A stretch of 64,000 nt of DNA from Brienomyrus brachyistius (taxonomy: Eukaryota > Chordata > Actinopteri > Osteoglossiformes > Mormyridae). The stretch covers positions 205,722 to 269,721 of the forward strand of contig NW_026042457.1 of assembly GCF_023856365.1 (NCBI RefSeq), written 5' to 3'. Below are positions 31,366 to 44,183 of the stretch, in pieces (positions within the stretch are counted from its first letter, which is position 1; each line of letters begins with the position of its first letter). Below the pieces are notes generated by a model. That model was not told the origin of the DNA. It saw only the letters and a program-made list of their open reading frames with translations, and searched no databases. The position numbers and the translations under genes are program-made.

Positions 31366-33387
31366 TAGATGGATGGATGGATGTTTTTATTGACATTGTA
31401 AGTACAATGAGATTTAGTTTGGAACGCGCCAGCAGCTACACAGTATATTTACAATTATATAGATTGTGAGGCATAAAATAAGGTGTGAGTAATATAACAT
31501 AACGACATAATATAAGTAATCATTAATTAATCATTACAGATGGTATGAGGTGTGAACCGCTAGGCTGCTATGGCATGTTTGGTATCAAACCGATGGAAAA
31601 TCACTCCAGTTTCCAAATCTGGTCAGTGGTTACCACGAAAGTGAATATATCAAAAGTTACACCAGCCTAACGAAAATCATCAATACAAGGGAAATCACTC
31701 TGGTCATAAATCTCAAAAGGACTGATACAGACCCCCTTCCGAAAGCCCGCCAAATGGATGGTCAGCCATTGGTCCAGGAGTCGAATTCCTGGTCACTCCT
31801 ATTCACGAACTTTACACTATAAAACCTGGCACCTCAGAACAAAGCCAGGAGAGGAGAAACAGAAGGGAGGAGAAAACAAAAGACCATCAGCACGAAGAGA
31901 GGCAGAGAACATCAGCCCAAGAGAAGAGAAGCCCACAAGAAGCCCTCCTGAAGCCTATCAGTGAAGACCCAGCTGGACAGAGAACTGCAACCAAGCCCAA
32001 GCTTCACCAGGAGAGGGAATCAGAGGGGCTCCACTCCAACAACCGCTGCAAACACCGCGCCTCCCTGAGTGCCATCACCCATCAGCTCATCAGCCTCCGC
32101 AACCAACTGCCAAGACCCCCCCCCCCCCCACTCTGCAACCAAGTAAACAAACTTCCTTTCATTTATAACAACCTAAACTCCTATTCACCTGCTATATTAC
32201 TTTAGGACAGTATTTCCACAAATTGCTTGCTTTGCAGAACAGTATTTTCCCTTTTAAGGTTACTCATTTTAAATCTGGTCATTGCATTTTCATGATTACA
32301 TTGTTTGTGTCCACTCCGTTATTTCGTGTTTATTGTTTGTTAGGTGTAATGTCTGTCTTATGTTAGTTATAGGAATAAATGCATGTCTTTTACACAACTT
32401 CAGCCTCCGTTCATTGAGTGCTCACAAGAATCCCTGCCTGTGCGATCTACGCTCTGAAACCTCAAATTCGCCTGAAATATCGCGAGACTCTCTCTCATTG
32501 GCCGTGAGGGGAGCTTCGCTACCGATCGTTTACATTACCTGGTGACGCAGCTCGTTGGACAAGCCTTCTATTCTAACCCAGGTTATTACGTGATACTGGT
32601 TATTAATGAGTTCCATTTAAGTCACACATTAACAGACTCACGGTGTTTCGCAATTGAGTTTGAGCCGACCATTCAGCATAAAAATTGGTTAATAATCACA
32701 AGGCACAAGGTTTAAACTTATTCTGAGCACACAATTTAAACTTTTTATGACCGAACGTGCAGTGAAGAAGCGCTACTGTCAACTGGTTGCAAAAGTCGCA
32801 CTCATGGCAATCTGAAGGCATTTAAGCGGGATCATATGGGCTTATTATAGTTATTTTTATTTCTATTATTAGTAGTTATATTATTTTGTTTTATTTTCGG
32901 TGATTTCATTGTAGTTCTTTCGTATTAAACTGCAGTAAACTTTAACCCTATGTCTGACGAGATTCTCAGATGTAGCGCTTTGTTTCCAGGTTCAATTCGG
33001 ACGAGTGTCTCCGTTTCTATATATCCTGGGAGAGATCTCTCTATTAGCGAACGGGAATACTTGTTATGAGGTTCTAACCTAAATTATGTTGCGCTTGGAC
33101 ATAAGACCGATAGCTTAGTTACCTATCAGGATCATACTCGTATGTGTGTGCCTGCTTTAGACAAAGCAAGTTTAACACAACTTTGCGCTGTGAGCCAAGT
33201 GTGTGTCATTTAGAAATTGGGAGTCTCCTGTGCTTGAGACCCGCCGTGGTTAAGCACCATTTGCGACGAGATATAGTGCACTCACAATTTAAATCTGTCG
33301 CCGTAACGCGTGCGCCGTCTCGCTTCAGTAATTGTTTTAAGGGGTGATGACGAAGATGACGAATTTACTTTCCTGAAGAGGAGCAGG
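31366..33387. other. Unassigned stretch with promoter-like spots
   Basis: No gene recognised. A short (GGAT)n lies at 31370. An inverted CCAAT at about 31770 and TATAAAA at about 31818 precede a Glu/Lys-rich 68-codon frame. A poly(C) run at about 32118 is one base longer than in the second copy. A CpG-containing segment, atatcgcgagactc plus an inverted CCAAT, lies near 32478-32505. Confidence 0.35.
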
Positions 33388-33486
33388 ATGGGTCACGCGT
33401 TCTGTAAGATTTGTCTCCCACGGGGAAGGAACGATGTCAGTCGGCATGAAAAATCCAAGTCATTAGTGAATGACAGAGCCGCATGA
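33388..33486 (+). pseudogene. Zinc-finger fragment
   Basis: 32 codons with F-C-K-I-C and R-N-D-V-S-R-H-E-K-S-K-S, resembling the BED-like or C2H2 finger at the start of fish hAT-related proteins. The second His is lost. The phrase cggcatgaaaaat...cattagtgaa also appears in the satellite units (about 903-940), so part of the satellite may derive from this sequence. Confidence 0.4.
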
Positions 33487-33618
33487 GTGAACATGAAAAA
33501 TTAATAGAAAATAAATGACAAATGGTTATTTTATATTTTATATATTTTATATATTTATATTTATATTATATTTTATATAATTTATATTATTTTATATTTC
33601 CTGTCTTAAAATGTAAGG

Positions 33619-35345
33619 GATACACATGGTCATTTCCGTTGTTTCCTGTTTCCTGCGAGAGTGATACTGACTGCTAGCGCGCGAACTTTGAAACCATAGA
33701 TATCACCTAAATAATAATTCGAGTTAAGTCATTGGGAAAAAGCTTCGCAAGATTAATAATCCTCCAAAATAAATAAATAAAATTTCCCAGACCCCGACGG
33801 ATTAATCACCTACGCAAGTACCGACCCACGATCTTCGTTCAATTAAGAAGGTGCTTCCAGCCTTACAGCCTCAGTTTACGTAAGTACAACGCCATGTCTA
33901 CTGTTCCGTGTTCTGAGTGTAATATGTTTAGCTATTCTTCTCCAGTCATTAGCGGTATTTATACATGTGAGAAGTGTCAGTTAGTCGCTAGACTGACGGA
34001 GAAGATTGTAGTGTTAGAGGGACGTATCCGGACGTTACATAACATTCAGGAGAATGAGAGTTTTATTGACTCAGTATTAGCGGCTCCGGATATGTCCGCG
34101 ATAGCCAGTAAGTCTCCCCCTGCTCCGGCAGCAGAGCCTTCGCAGCAAGGCGAGTGGGTGACGACCCGGCGGCATAGTCGCAAATCCAAACCAAACTTAC
34201 ACCGGCACCATTCGCCTATCCGCGTTTCCAACAGGTTCTCCCCACTCAGTGAAACTCCCACTGAGACGCCTGTTGAAAGTGCTCTAATAATTGGTGATTC
34301 TATTCTAAGAAACGTGAGAGTAGCGACTCCAGCGACCATTGTAAATTGTCTCCCGGGTGCCAGAGCGACCGACATCTCGGCAAATTTAAAAGTGCTGGCT
34401 AAAAGTAAACGTAAATACTCTCAGATAGTTATCCACGTCGGCACTAATGATGTCCGATTGAGGCAATCGGAGATCACAAAGGCAAATTTTAAAGAGGTGT
34501 GCAACATTGCGAAGAAGATGTGTGTGTCAGTAACGTGCTCTGTCCAGACTAAAAACTCAAGTCCAGACTAAAAACACACCTGTTTAGTTTAGCGTATAGG
34601 GACACTAGTTCTAGCCCTAGCTAACTCTTCACTCCCAGGCAGACCTGTAGTGTGAGGTGTAGAGCTGGGTGGGGATCGGTGCCATTGGCTTTGGATGAAC
34701 TGGATTGTCAGTGCTGTCACTCTAGCTTTGCAATCTCTTGTGGAACTGGAGTGCTGACATTTCAGGGACTCCCCATGCCGGCATTCCCACTTGCCTCTCC
34801 CTCCTACTGATGCTGCCATAGCCATATCTGCCGGAGCTTGCAGATTGCACTTCATATTGTACTCACCTAGCTTTTAGCACTGCCAATAGCCTCCTCTACT
34901 ATGCCTAATTGTACATTTTATTTCCCCTACTCCTCCTGGGGGTGATGCCTGGAGACCTCAATCTATCAAGATATCCAGCACACCCGACCACCACCAGTGA
35001 CGTCCCTGCATCCAGCTCGCCGTTCTGATCTTCCATGTATGACCCGCTGCCTTACCTCTGGTTGCCTGGCAATTGGAAGAAGACTCGGCTTCGGCATTGG
35101 CTTATCTTCCTTGCTCTCCTCTCTCTATTTGACTATCCCTGCCGGCCCCTGGAGGATGGGCTTCCCCTTTGAGTCTGGTCCCTCTCAAGGTTTCTTCCTT
35201 CTAGGGAGTTTTTCCTTGCCACTGTCGCCTATGGCTTACTCACTGGGGGCTTTGGGTGAGGATACTGTAAAGCGCTTTGAGACAATGTAATGTTGTGATA
35301 ATGCGCTATATAAAAATAAATTTGTTTGTTTGTTGTTGTTGATAC
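33619..35345 (+). mobile_element. LINE derivative: ORF1 joined to 3' UTR, ORF2 deleted
   Basis: Element 33624-35340 (1717 bp), flanked by the duplication gatac at 33619-33623 and 35341-35345. Empty sites exist in other satellite units (aagggatactggagcc at 2586, 36401, 58091 and 60181). It contains ORF1, a short remnant of the ORF2 end with a repeated gtccagactaaaaac, and a full L2-like 3' UTR ending in tttgtttgtttgttgttgttg. Without ORF2 it must have moved with proteins of another LINE. Confidence 0.82.
33894..34571 (+). CDS. LINE ORF1 protein with esterase-like domain
   Basis: 225 codons from ATG. A Cys-rich N-terminus (CSECNMF...CEKCQ, about residues 6-32) is followed by a short coiled coil (about 33-55), a basic stretch, and an SGNH/GDSL-type esterase half-domain with I-I-G-D-S-I (about 137-142), C-L-P-G-A-R, and H-V-G-T-N-D (about 185-190). 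This layout is usual in L2/CR1-like ORF1 proteins, which bind element RNA. The esterase lacks its last block because the internal deletion cuts it near codon 215. Probably non-functional but still open. Confidence 0.75.
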   Translation: MSTVPCSECNMFSYSSPVISGIYTCEKCQLVARLTEKIVVLEGRIRTLHNIQENESFIDSVLAAPDMSAIASKSPPAPAAEPSQQGEWVTTRRHSRKSKPNLHRHHSPIRVSNRFSPLSETPTETPVESALIIGDSILRNVRVATPATIVNCLPGARATDISANLKVLAKSKRKYSQIVIHVGTNDVRLRQSEITKANFKEVCNIAKKMCVSVTCSVQTKNSSPD

Positions 35346-35809
35346 TGGAGCCTGGTTGCGGTGGTGGGATGGCTCACGGCGGGTGCCGGAAAATTTCCTT
35401 TATTTTCAAATCCAAACCTTGACAGGTATGCTGCTGTTCCAAATCATGGGTGCATGTTACAAGTGCGGAACATATTTTAACTTAGTACTAACTTAGCATC
35501 ATATTTGATCTGATTCGACTGAATATCCCAGGTTTCCATCTCTCATGCATCTGGTGTGACGTGTTTTCAGACTCTCAGGCTGGCGCAAAGAAATCTTACG
35601 GGAATTGAACGTCTCACTCCGGCCAGCTGACCAAAGTTGGTAACCTTGGTATTGTGTGTAGGAGATTCGGTATAACTATAATTTCGTTCTCCATTTACAT
35701 GCCCGTAGTGTCTTTAAGTGTTATGTAGTTTTGCCTGAAACGCAAAAATAAAACAAAGCAATTAAAGCCGTAAGTGGCTCAAATTGTGCTGTAGCGATTG
35801 AAGAACTTT

Positions 35810-35902
35810 TGTCGGAAGTTGGATTCGAACCCACGCCTTACTTGGGAGAACAGAATACCAGAATAGAGTAGGTTAAGTCCAGCCTTGGCTTCCAAGCTGA
35901 CG
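35810..35902 (-). tRNA. tRNA-Leu-like pseudogene module (copy 3)
   Basis: As 76-168, in satellite block 2. Confidence 0.5.
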
Positions 35903-36234
35903 TTTTTCTACATATGTGCTTGTGTATCATGGACAGTAAGAGGGGGCAGGCAAGGAGAGAATTTCTCTCTTTGGGGATCAATAGAGTGTTGTTATTATAA
36001 CGTCTAAAAAGTATGATGGTCTGTCGATAAATCAATAAGAAAATAAATGAAGTCGTTTTCGCGAACACGCTGGAAAAGCCAGGGGCCGGACCGACTGTAG
36101 GGGGCGTGGCCAGAGACAGCCATCTCAGGCTGTCAAGTCTCCCGTTTTGGCCGGGAAACTACCGTATTTTACTTCTCTTTCCCGCCGTCCTCCCGTATTA
36201 GTATTTTCCCGTAAATCTCCCTTATATTATATAG

Positions 36235-36307
36235 TTGCTGGATAGTGTAGTGGTAAGATCGCCGCCTTTCACACGGGAGACCGGGGTTCGAATCCCGGTT
36301 GTGGCCA
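36235..36307 (+). tRNA. tRNA-Asp/Glu-like module (copy 4)
   Basis: As 501-573. Its AT tail is uninterrupted and gives the empty site for the SINE at 2167. Confidence 0.5.
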
Positions 36308-36859
36308 AAAATATATTTTATATATTTTATATATTTATATTTATATTTATATTATATTTTATATAATTTATATTATTTTATATTTCCTGTCTTAAAATGT
36401 AAGGGATACTGGAGCCTGGTTGCGGTGGTGGGATGGCTCACGGCGGGTGCCGGAAAATTTCCTTTATTTTCAAATCCAAACCTTGACAGGTATGCTGCTG
36501 TTCCAAATCATGGGTGCATGTTACAAGTGCGGAACATATTTTAACTTAGTACTAACTTAGCATCATATTTGATCTGATTCGACTGAATATCCCAGGTTTC
36601 CATCTCTCATGCATCTGGTGTGACGTGTTTTCAGACTCTCAGGCTGGCGCCTGAGAAACGTCTCACTCCGGCCAGCTGACCAAAGTTGGTAACCTTGGTA
36701 TTGTGTGTAGGAGATTCGGTATAACTATAATTTCGTTCTCCATTTGCATGCCCGAAGTGTCTTTAAGTGTTATGTAGTTTTGCCTGAAACGCAAAAATAA
36801 AACAAAGCAATTAAAGCCGATCAGTGGCTCAAATTGTGCTGTAGCGATTGAAGAACTTT

Positions 36860-36955
36860 TGTCGGAAGTTGGATTCGAACTTGGGATGCCTTACTTGGGA
36901 GAACAGAATACCAGAATAGAGTAGGTTAAGTCCAGCCTTGGCTTCCAAGCTGACG
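36860..36955 (-). tRNA. tRNA-Leu-like pseudogene module (copy 4)
   Basis: Same decayed version as 3043-3138. Confidence 0.4.
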
Positions 36956-38306
36956 TTTTTCTACATATGTGCTTGTGTATCATGGACAGTAAGAGGGGGC
37001 AGGCAAGGAGAGAATTTCTCTCTTTGGGGATCAATAGAGTGTTGTTATTATAACGTCTAAAAAGTATGATGGTCTGTCGATAAATCAATAACAATATCAA
37101 TGAAGTCAATGTTTATCTAAAGGAATCAGAATTCAGGAAAAGCCAGGGGCCGGACCGAGTGTAGGGGGCGTGGCCAGAGACAGCCTGCTGACTGTTCCAA
37201 ATCATGGGTGCATGTTACAAGTCCGGAACATATTTTAACTTAGTACTAACTTAGCATCATATTTGATCTGATTCGACTGAATATCCCAGGTTTCCATCTC
37301 TCATGCATCTGGTGTGACGTGTTTTCAGACTCTCAGGCTGGCGCAAAGAAATCTTACGGGAATTGAACGTCTCACTCCGGTCAGCTGACCAAAGTTGGTA
37401 ACCTTGGTATTGTGTGTAGGAGATTCGGTATAACTATAATTTCGTTCTCCATTTACATGCCCGTAGTGTCTTTAACCGGCTGCACAAACTGGATCCGCCT
37501 CCATTACGACACAACTTTGCCCTTATTGGCTTAAGAATTTAGTCACATACATGACGTATATCTGCTATTTCTCCCGAGAAGCAGGTAAAGCAGTGGTAAC
37601 TGCTTTGTAGTTAATTTACCTGGTAAAATTAAGTTTAAATAAATGATATAAATACTGTAATAGTACTCGTGAGCTTTGTTTATTTGTTATTAGTTATTGT
37701 AATGTTGCGCTGCTTTATTTGTTTAATCGTCTAGTCTGTGGAGACATTCAAGTTAATCAAATAAGAATTGCACTGTACACTGTACATGACCATAAAAACT
37801 TTGTATCCTTGAAATAAATGTTTTTGATCTTTTCCTTGGCAGTTATCTTTTTACACAGGGCCTCTATGTACACGATAGTTTTTTTTTTCACGACTAACAG
37901 TATGGATCAGGAGTTGGTTATTGTAAAAGAAGTAATGTGCATGCAGGTGATATTTGTATAGATTTATCCACACCCTTGTAGCAGTGCTGCCATTGCAGTC
38001 AGATCTCGCAAACTAGGAGTATTAGTTGTCTTTATTTCTCTTTATTTCTTGACGCCAACCCTCTCCATTAATCCGGGCTTGGGACTGGCACCTACCTGAG
38101 CTGGCTTGCTCCCTTAAGTGGCTGGGTTAGGCTAAACTATATATATATATTTACCAAGACTACAATAAAACATCTCGAAATGTGTAGTCTAGCAAAACGC
38201 AGTTTAAAGAAGGTAGCCTACCTGGCGAAATTGCAAACAAATTAAGGGCGTTAGGCAGCCTTTAGATCCTACCCATCATGCACTGCAGTTTTTTGCTAAT
38301 TCCTCA

Positions 38307-38693
38307 AATGGAAAACTGTCCATCCATCCATCCATCCATTTTCCAAACCGCTTATCCTACTGGATCGCGGGGGGTCTGGAGCCTATCCCGGAAGCAATGG
38401 GCACGAGACAGGGAACAACTCAGGATGGCGGGCCAGCCCATCGCAGGGCACACTCACACACTATTCACTCACGCATACACTCCTATGGGCAATTTAGCAA
38501 CTCCAATTAGCCTCAGCATGTTTTTGGACTGTGGGGGAAACCAGAGTACCCGGAGGAAACCCCACGATGACATGGGTAGAACATGCAAACTCCACACACA
38601 TGTGACCCAGGTGGAGACTCGAACCCGGGCCCTAGAGGTGTGAGGCAACAGTGCTAACCACTGCACCACCATGCTGCCCCCTAAATGGAAAAC
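38307..38693 (-). mobile_element. SINE, second-copy counterpart of 4489-4876
   Basis: Element 38318-38681 with the same aaatggaaaac target duplication. Differs by ggactgtggggg against ggactgttgggg. Confidence 0.85.
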
Positions 38694-39654
38694 CATTAAA
38701 TACAAAAGGAAAACAAAAGTGCTGTAAGACTGTATACTTATGTGTATGTTAGTAAAGGCTGTAGCTGACACAACGGACCCCACTAATTAGAAAGGGGTAA
38801 TTGTACACATGTGGCATCCAGTATGTTCTTCTATAACAGTTTTTAAAAAAAAAAAAAAACTCACATTACACAAATTGGCACTATCAAAACGAGGATTATG
38901 GGGAAAATGGGGACTGTGATGGAGATTACATACACGTAGGCATGGTATTTAGTTTTTTTTAATCTGGTCACCTTCCAGAGTAATTGTAAACTAAAACCAT
39001 CTTCACCCTATTTGATTCTTTATAAATGGACAATCAGTCGTGCAGTAAATGGGGGTATAGAGAGACACAGAGCTTGTCTAACAAGAAACCCTGGGAAGCT
39101 AACATTAATAGGGTGGGTATGGATAGCAAAACCATTGATACAGATTACAGATTTATATCTCACCTGAACCCTGGCGGGCTCCGTGCCAATAGGGGTTGGG
39201 ATTAGGGTTAGTTAACTTAAGTAGTAATATTGATGTGTATATTCTCCTATTCTCCAGTCAGTGAATCGTGAAACGTAATGTTAATATGTTTCTATACCTA
39301 TATGTTCTGCTTAAAAACCCATAAAGGCAAGCACAGTGTTTAGACATTCTGTTACTTAGACTAGTAAACACTAAGATCCTTCAGCTTTCAATTAACCTGA
39401 CACAACAGTCTAAACAACAAATGTGTGCCATGTCATTTGTCATCTTTACATCTTGTATCCTTTATATGGTAATTGGATTTTCAAGGTGGAATTGCAGGTC
39501 GATCATTTTAAGGATCTAGATGTAAACCTCCCTGGTGTTGCTTTAATATTTTTTTTGCACAATTTGCTTCACACACTTCCTCCAGCAGAGAAGCTTACAA
39601 TACTACACCCCACCAAATGACTGGATGATGCCTTTTTATTTAAGGTCTGGCTGT

Positions 39655-40167
39655 GAGCCTCGATTACCGATACACTATCTTCAGGCTCCTGCCGGGATCA
39701 GTCAGTATGGTGGACCTTTGGAGGAATGGGTACAAAACCATCAGGAAAGTTTGCAGGTGCTTCAAGAGTATGTGAAGGCTTAGTTGGAGGAACAAGCCAC
39801 ACCACGAAATCGGAAACACAATGAGTTGGTTAATGATTAGGGGTTTGATGAAGGTCAGCTGGTGTGTTTGCGGAACCATGTTCGAGGTAAAATACAGGAT
39901 CATTGGGATGCCTGTTTGTATATGGTAGTTCGGTGTCCCCAAGATCAGGGTGCAGTTTACTCTGCAACTCCAATGGAGGGGGACGGGGTTGTCCGTCAAG
40001 TTCACCGAACAGAGTTGCGTCCAGTACCACAGGGGGTTGTTATGTCAGGGGAAGATGTTCTGGTAATGTCTCCTGAGTCTGGGTTGCCCACAGGGGCAAC
40101 AGAAATGGAATCGGATGAGGACTCTGTGATTTTACGGGGACAGGGCTGGTGGGAGGGGTCGCAATAG
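39655..40167 (+). pseudogene. Gypsy integrase remnant, second copy
   Basis: Same stops and frames as 5838-6350. Confidence 0.6.
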
Positions 40168-40628
40168 AGCATCCACAAGTAGGCCTCGTATAATGGAGGA
40201 GGTTATGTCCCCCCCGAGGTGTAGAGACCAGTTAAACGTTCGGTGAGGTCCACCACTGGTCATCATAGCAACCCTTATAAGTTACCACGGTCAGTGAATG
40301 ATCGTTCGGTTGGGGAGGAAGACCAGTGGTTTGGGGATAGAATTCTTAGCTGTGATCGTTGGGTCATCAATTTCATTTTGGGGGATGGATTGTAGCCAGG
40401 CAATTATAGGCAGGTATAGGAACTGCAGTTCGGACTGGAGGCATAGCCGGGGCGAGATGGCTGTGCATGTTCCGATGGTAGGGCATATTGGCAAAGGAGC
40501 AGGCACGGGAAAGACAGGCAGGGTCCTGATAGATTTGGTGGAGCATCGGCGGGCATATTGAATTTGCAGTGTAGCAGCCTTTCTGTTTGCTTGTTTCAGG
40601 GGTGAACAATCTTATCCGCAAAGGGCCG

Positions 40629-40752
40629 GTGTGTATGCAGGTTTTCGCTGCAACTCCCTAATTAGATTTCTAATTAGAGGACTGATTAGCTGAAGAGTCC
40701 TCATACCTGGTTTTGAAGAGCTGACCTAAAGGTTACCCCAAAAACCTGTTTT
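40629..40752. repeat. MITE-like repeat, second copy
   Basis: Same as 6812-6935. Confidence 0.4.
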
Positions 40753-41350
40753 TTTTTTGTTTGAATGGGGCAGTGAGTCATGGGGTAAACTACTGTTCTT
40801 TAGGGGTTTTCAAGGTGGAATTACGGGTCGATAATTTTAAGGATCAGGTTGTAAACCTCCCTGGTGTTGCTTTAATATGTTTTATCTGAGGTTGTATCGT
40901 GTATTATCAAGCCAGCCGGCTTAGTGGCCTCGGGAGCGGGGTTTAGTGGGAGCAGCTGGCTAGTTTTATTTTCTTTTTTGTTTGTGTCTTTTTCTTTGTT
41001 GTATGTATATTTTGGGTTCATTATTAGGCAGGCTGGGCCTTTTGGCACCTGTAGTCTGGGTGCTGGATTGCCCATAGGGGTCTTTTTTATTGCTGTGATT
41101 TGCTGTGTCATTCACTAGTGTGATTTGTGCTGGATGTGTTTTTAAGGTTGTGCTGTGGCGTGTACCTGAGCAAACTTTGGGCAACCTGTTCTCTTGTTGG
41201 CTTTATTGACAAAGGGTGGATTAGTCTAATTACGGCCTGCTACAAATAGCTGCATATAACGTATAAAAAAAATCACCTTATGGGTGCTCCGTAGGGTAGC
41301 AAGATCTTGAGTTTTTTTTACAGTACTCGGGTACGTTTTAAAATTTTCGA

Positions 41351-41449
41351 CCAATCAGCAAACATTATTCTGACAGCATAGCTGGGAAACCAATGAAAAG
41401 TGAGTGCAACGTTCTAGAACTTGACTTCGGGTTGACGCTCCCTATAAAA
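41351..41449 (+). promoter_or_regulatory. CCAAT/HSE/TATA promoter-like stretch, second copy
   Basis: Counterpart of 7534-7632, with all boxes unchanged. Confidence 0.45.
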
Positions 41450-41541
41450 GAGCTGGGTACTGCTTCAAGGCGTTCAGTTGGCGCTACCTCCTGATAGAGT
41501 AGCACTGTACGGCTCTTGTTCCGTAAAACAACATCAAAAGG

Positions 41542-41830
41542 ATGAAAAAAAAAACAATATTTAAAGAAGACGAAAAAAATCAATTTTTAAAGAAGACGAA
41601 AAAAACATCGTCTAAAAAAATAAGCCAAAAAAATAATATCCGAAGAAGGAAAAACATGCAAAGTAAAAAAAAACAAACAAAAATAAAAAACAATATCCAA
41701 AGAAGAAGGAAAAAAACATCCAAAGGGAGAAAAGAAGAACTGAAGGGCCAACGAGGTAGGAGGAAATACAAATTTCGTTTCAGCACCGTTGGAGTGCCAA
41801 GCCGTGAAAAGCATTTGGCCAGAAGACAAG
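41542..41830 (+). CDS. Candidate lysine-rich first exon, second copy
   Basis: Counterpart of 7725-8013, identical in translation and with the same GTAAGTG donor. Confidence 0.35.
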
Positions 41831-42401
41831 GTAAGTGTTGTATCTGTTATTTTAAAACAGCGCTTTTCAAAATGCTGCTTTATAATCGTTTGAGATCGTT
41901 AGCCAGTGTGACAGCTGAAGGCTTTTTGAGTTTACCAACATAAAGTTTTATTTCTGTATTAGGACATTGTCAGGAACAATGATGTGTTCATCGCTATGAT
42001 GTGGTCAAAAAGCGATGCATTGAATCTTAGAAACATTTGTGATTTTTCAAACGATGCTTTTCCTTTTATTTAATCAGTAAAATTTCCATCGGTTTTATAT
42101 AGTGCCCCTTGAAATATGTCTTTAGCTCATTTTCCGGGCATTTTACTAGAATGCATCCTGAGAAATACACAAGCTCTGCTGCATTTCCGTGCCTCGATGT
42201 TTAGTGCCGAGTATAATTGTTGCAGTTGCCTTTTATATATTCCATGAGACCTGTTGGTACCAAGAGAAGTGTGAGACTGTCAGGGTGAATTTATCATACA
42301 ATCGCACGCATAAATACCTGAGGGTTGCCAGTCCTTTTGCGTTGTTACAGGAGGACTAGAGCTGACGAGTGTGTTTCTACACACTATCAAGGGCATTGTA
42401 G

Positions 42402-42947
42402 TACAGTTTTCTCAGGTGGGAGAATGCTGCCGATCTCCTATTTGACAATACAGCCCTTGATATATTAGAATATTACAGAACTAGAAGCCTTTTGCAAGGA
42501 AGAATGTGAGAAAATCCCAAGTACAAGAACTGAAAGCCTTTCAGCTGGCTATAAGAAGCGCTTGTAAGCTGTGATATCTGGCAGAGGAGGTGTTACTAAG
42601 TACTGATTACGTAGGGTGCCCAAACTTTTGCAGAGTGCCATAATAATGTTTTTATTTTGTAATTTTGTTCAATTTATGGCATAAAAAGTAACTATTCATC
42701 AATGTTTGCTGAAAATATTGTGTATTTTTCCCCCAGTTCCTAAAGAGACTGTATTAACTGATATTGTTGCTTTTGTAATTGAAAAGATGTTATTTGTCAA
42801 GGGGTGCCAAACCTTTGCATAAGACTGTACACAGTGTGTGTATGTGTTTATGTGAGTGTGTGTCTGTGTGTGTGTGTGTATATATATATATGTGTGTGTG
42901 TGTATATATTTCTGTATATGCATGTGTATATATATATTTATATATAG
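42402..42947. repeat. Interspersed repeat and (TG)n/(TA)n, second copy
   Basis: Counterpart of 8585-9130. Confidence 0.5.
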
Positions 42948-43046
42948 TTCACACACATTCAAACTTATTTGAATACACATTCAAAATTATTTTTATTATT
43001 ATTATTTTCGTTTTTTTTTTTTTTTGTGTTTTAAAATTTTTTATTT

Positions 43047-43667
43047 TTGCAATGGAAATAAAAATAAAGCAGTCCTCCGTAGAGGAGGGGTGGTGGAGGG
43101 AATATATATATATATATACATATATATAAAATAATTGTCACACAACTGGGGTGACATGCCTTTCCTGCTCACCCAATTTTAGTGCACTTTAGTTATGCAT
43201 AATGACCTTCTAGTCTCGATACACCCATATATATATATGTATATATATATATAGTTTTTTTTGTTTTTTTTTTTGCAATAGACAATAAAAATAACGCAGT
43301 TCTCCATAAAGGAGGGATGGTGGATGGAATATATATATACATATATATAAAATAATTGTCACACAACCTGGGTGACATGCCTTGCCTGCTCACCCAGTTT
43401 TAGTGCACCTTAGTTATTCATAATGACCATCTAGTCTCGATACACCCATAAATATATATGTATATATATGTATTGTTTTTTTTTTTTTTTTTTTTTGCAA
43501 TAGACAATAAAAATAGCGCAGTTCTCCATAAAGGAGGGATGGTGGATGGAATATATATATACATATATATAAAATAATTGTCACACAACCTGGGTGACAT
43601 GCCTTGCCTGCTCACCCAATTTTAGTGCACCTTAGTTATCCATACTGACCATCTAGTCTCGATACAC

Positions 43668-43724
<57 letters not shown>

Positions 43725-43934
43725 CATATATATAGTTTTTTTATTAGCAATAGAAAAGAAAAATAACGCAGTTCTCCGTAAAGGAGGGATGGTGGATGGA
43801 ATATATATATATATATATACATTTATATAAAATAATTGTCACACAACCTGGGTGACATGCCTTGCCTGCTCACCCAGTTTTAGTGCACCTTAGTTATCCA
43901 TAATGACCATCTAGTCTCGATACACCCATAAATA

Positions 43935-43977
<43 letters not shown>

Positions 43978-44183
43978 TTTTTATTTTTTTCGTAATGGAC
44001 AATAAAAATAACGCAGTTCTCTGTAAAGGAGGGATGGTGGATGGAATATATATATACATATATACATTTATATAAAATAATTGTCACACAACCTGGGTGA
44101 CATGCCTTGCCTGCTCACCCAGTTTTAGTGCACCTTAGTTATCCATACTGACCATCTAGTCTCGATACACCCATAAATATATA
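43047..44183. repeat. Minisatellite array, short allele (5 units)
   Basis: Anchors near 43137, 43358, 43577, 43838 and 44089. By sequence they match first-copy units at 9320, 9541, 21357, 22140 and 22379 in that order. The jumps between units 2 and 3 and between 3 and 4 fall inside repeat cores, as expected of unequal or slipped recombination. Confidence 0.88.

Larger units (their letters stand above)
33530..37476. repeat. tRNA-bearing satellite, block 2
   Basis: Resumes with the AT-rich tail and cctgtcttaaaatgtaagg, is interrupted by a LINE derivative (33624-35340), then continues with Leu-like and Asp/Glu-like modules. It forms the junction between the two large copies. Confidence 0.85.
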
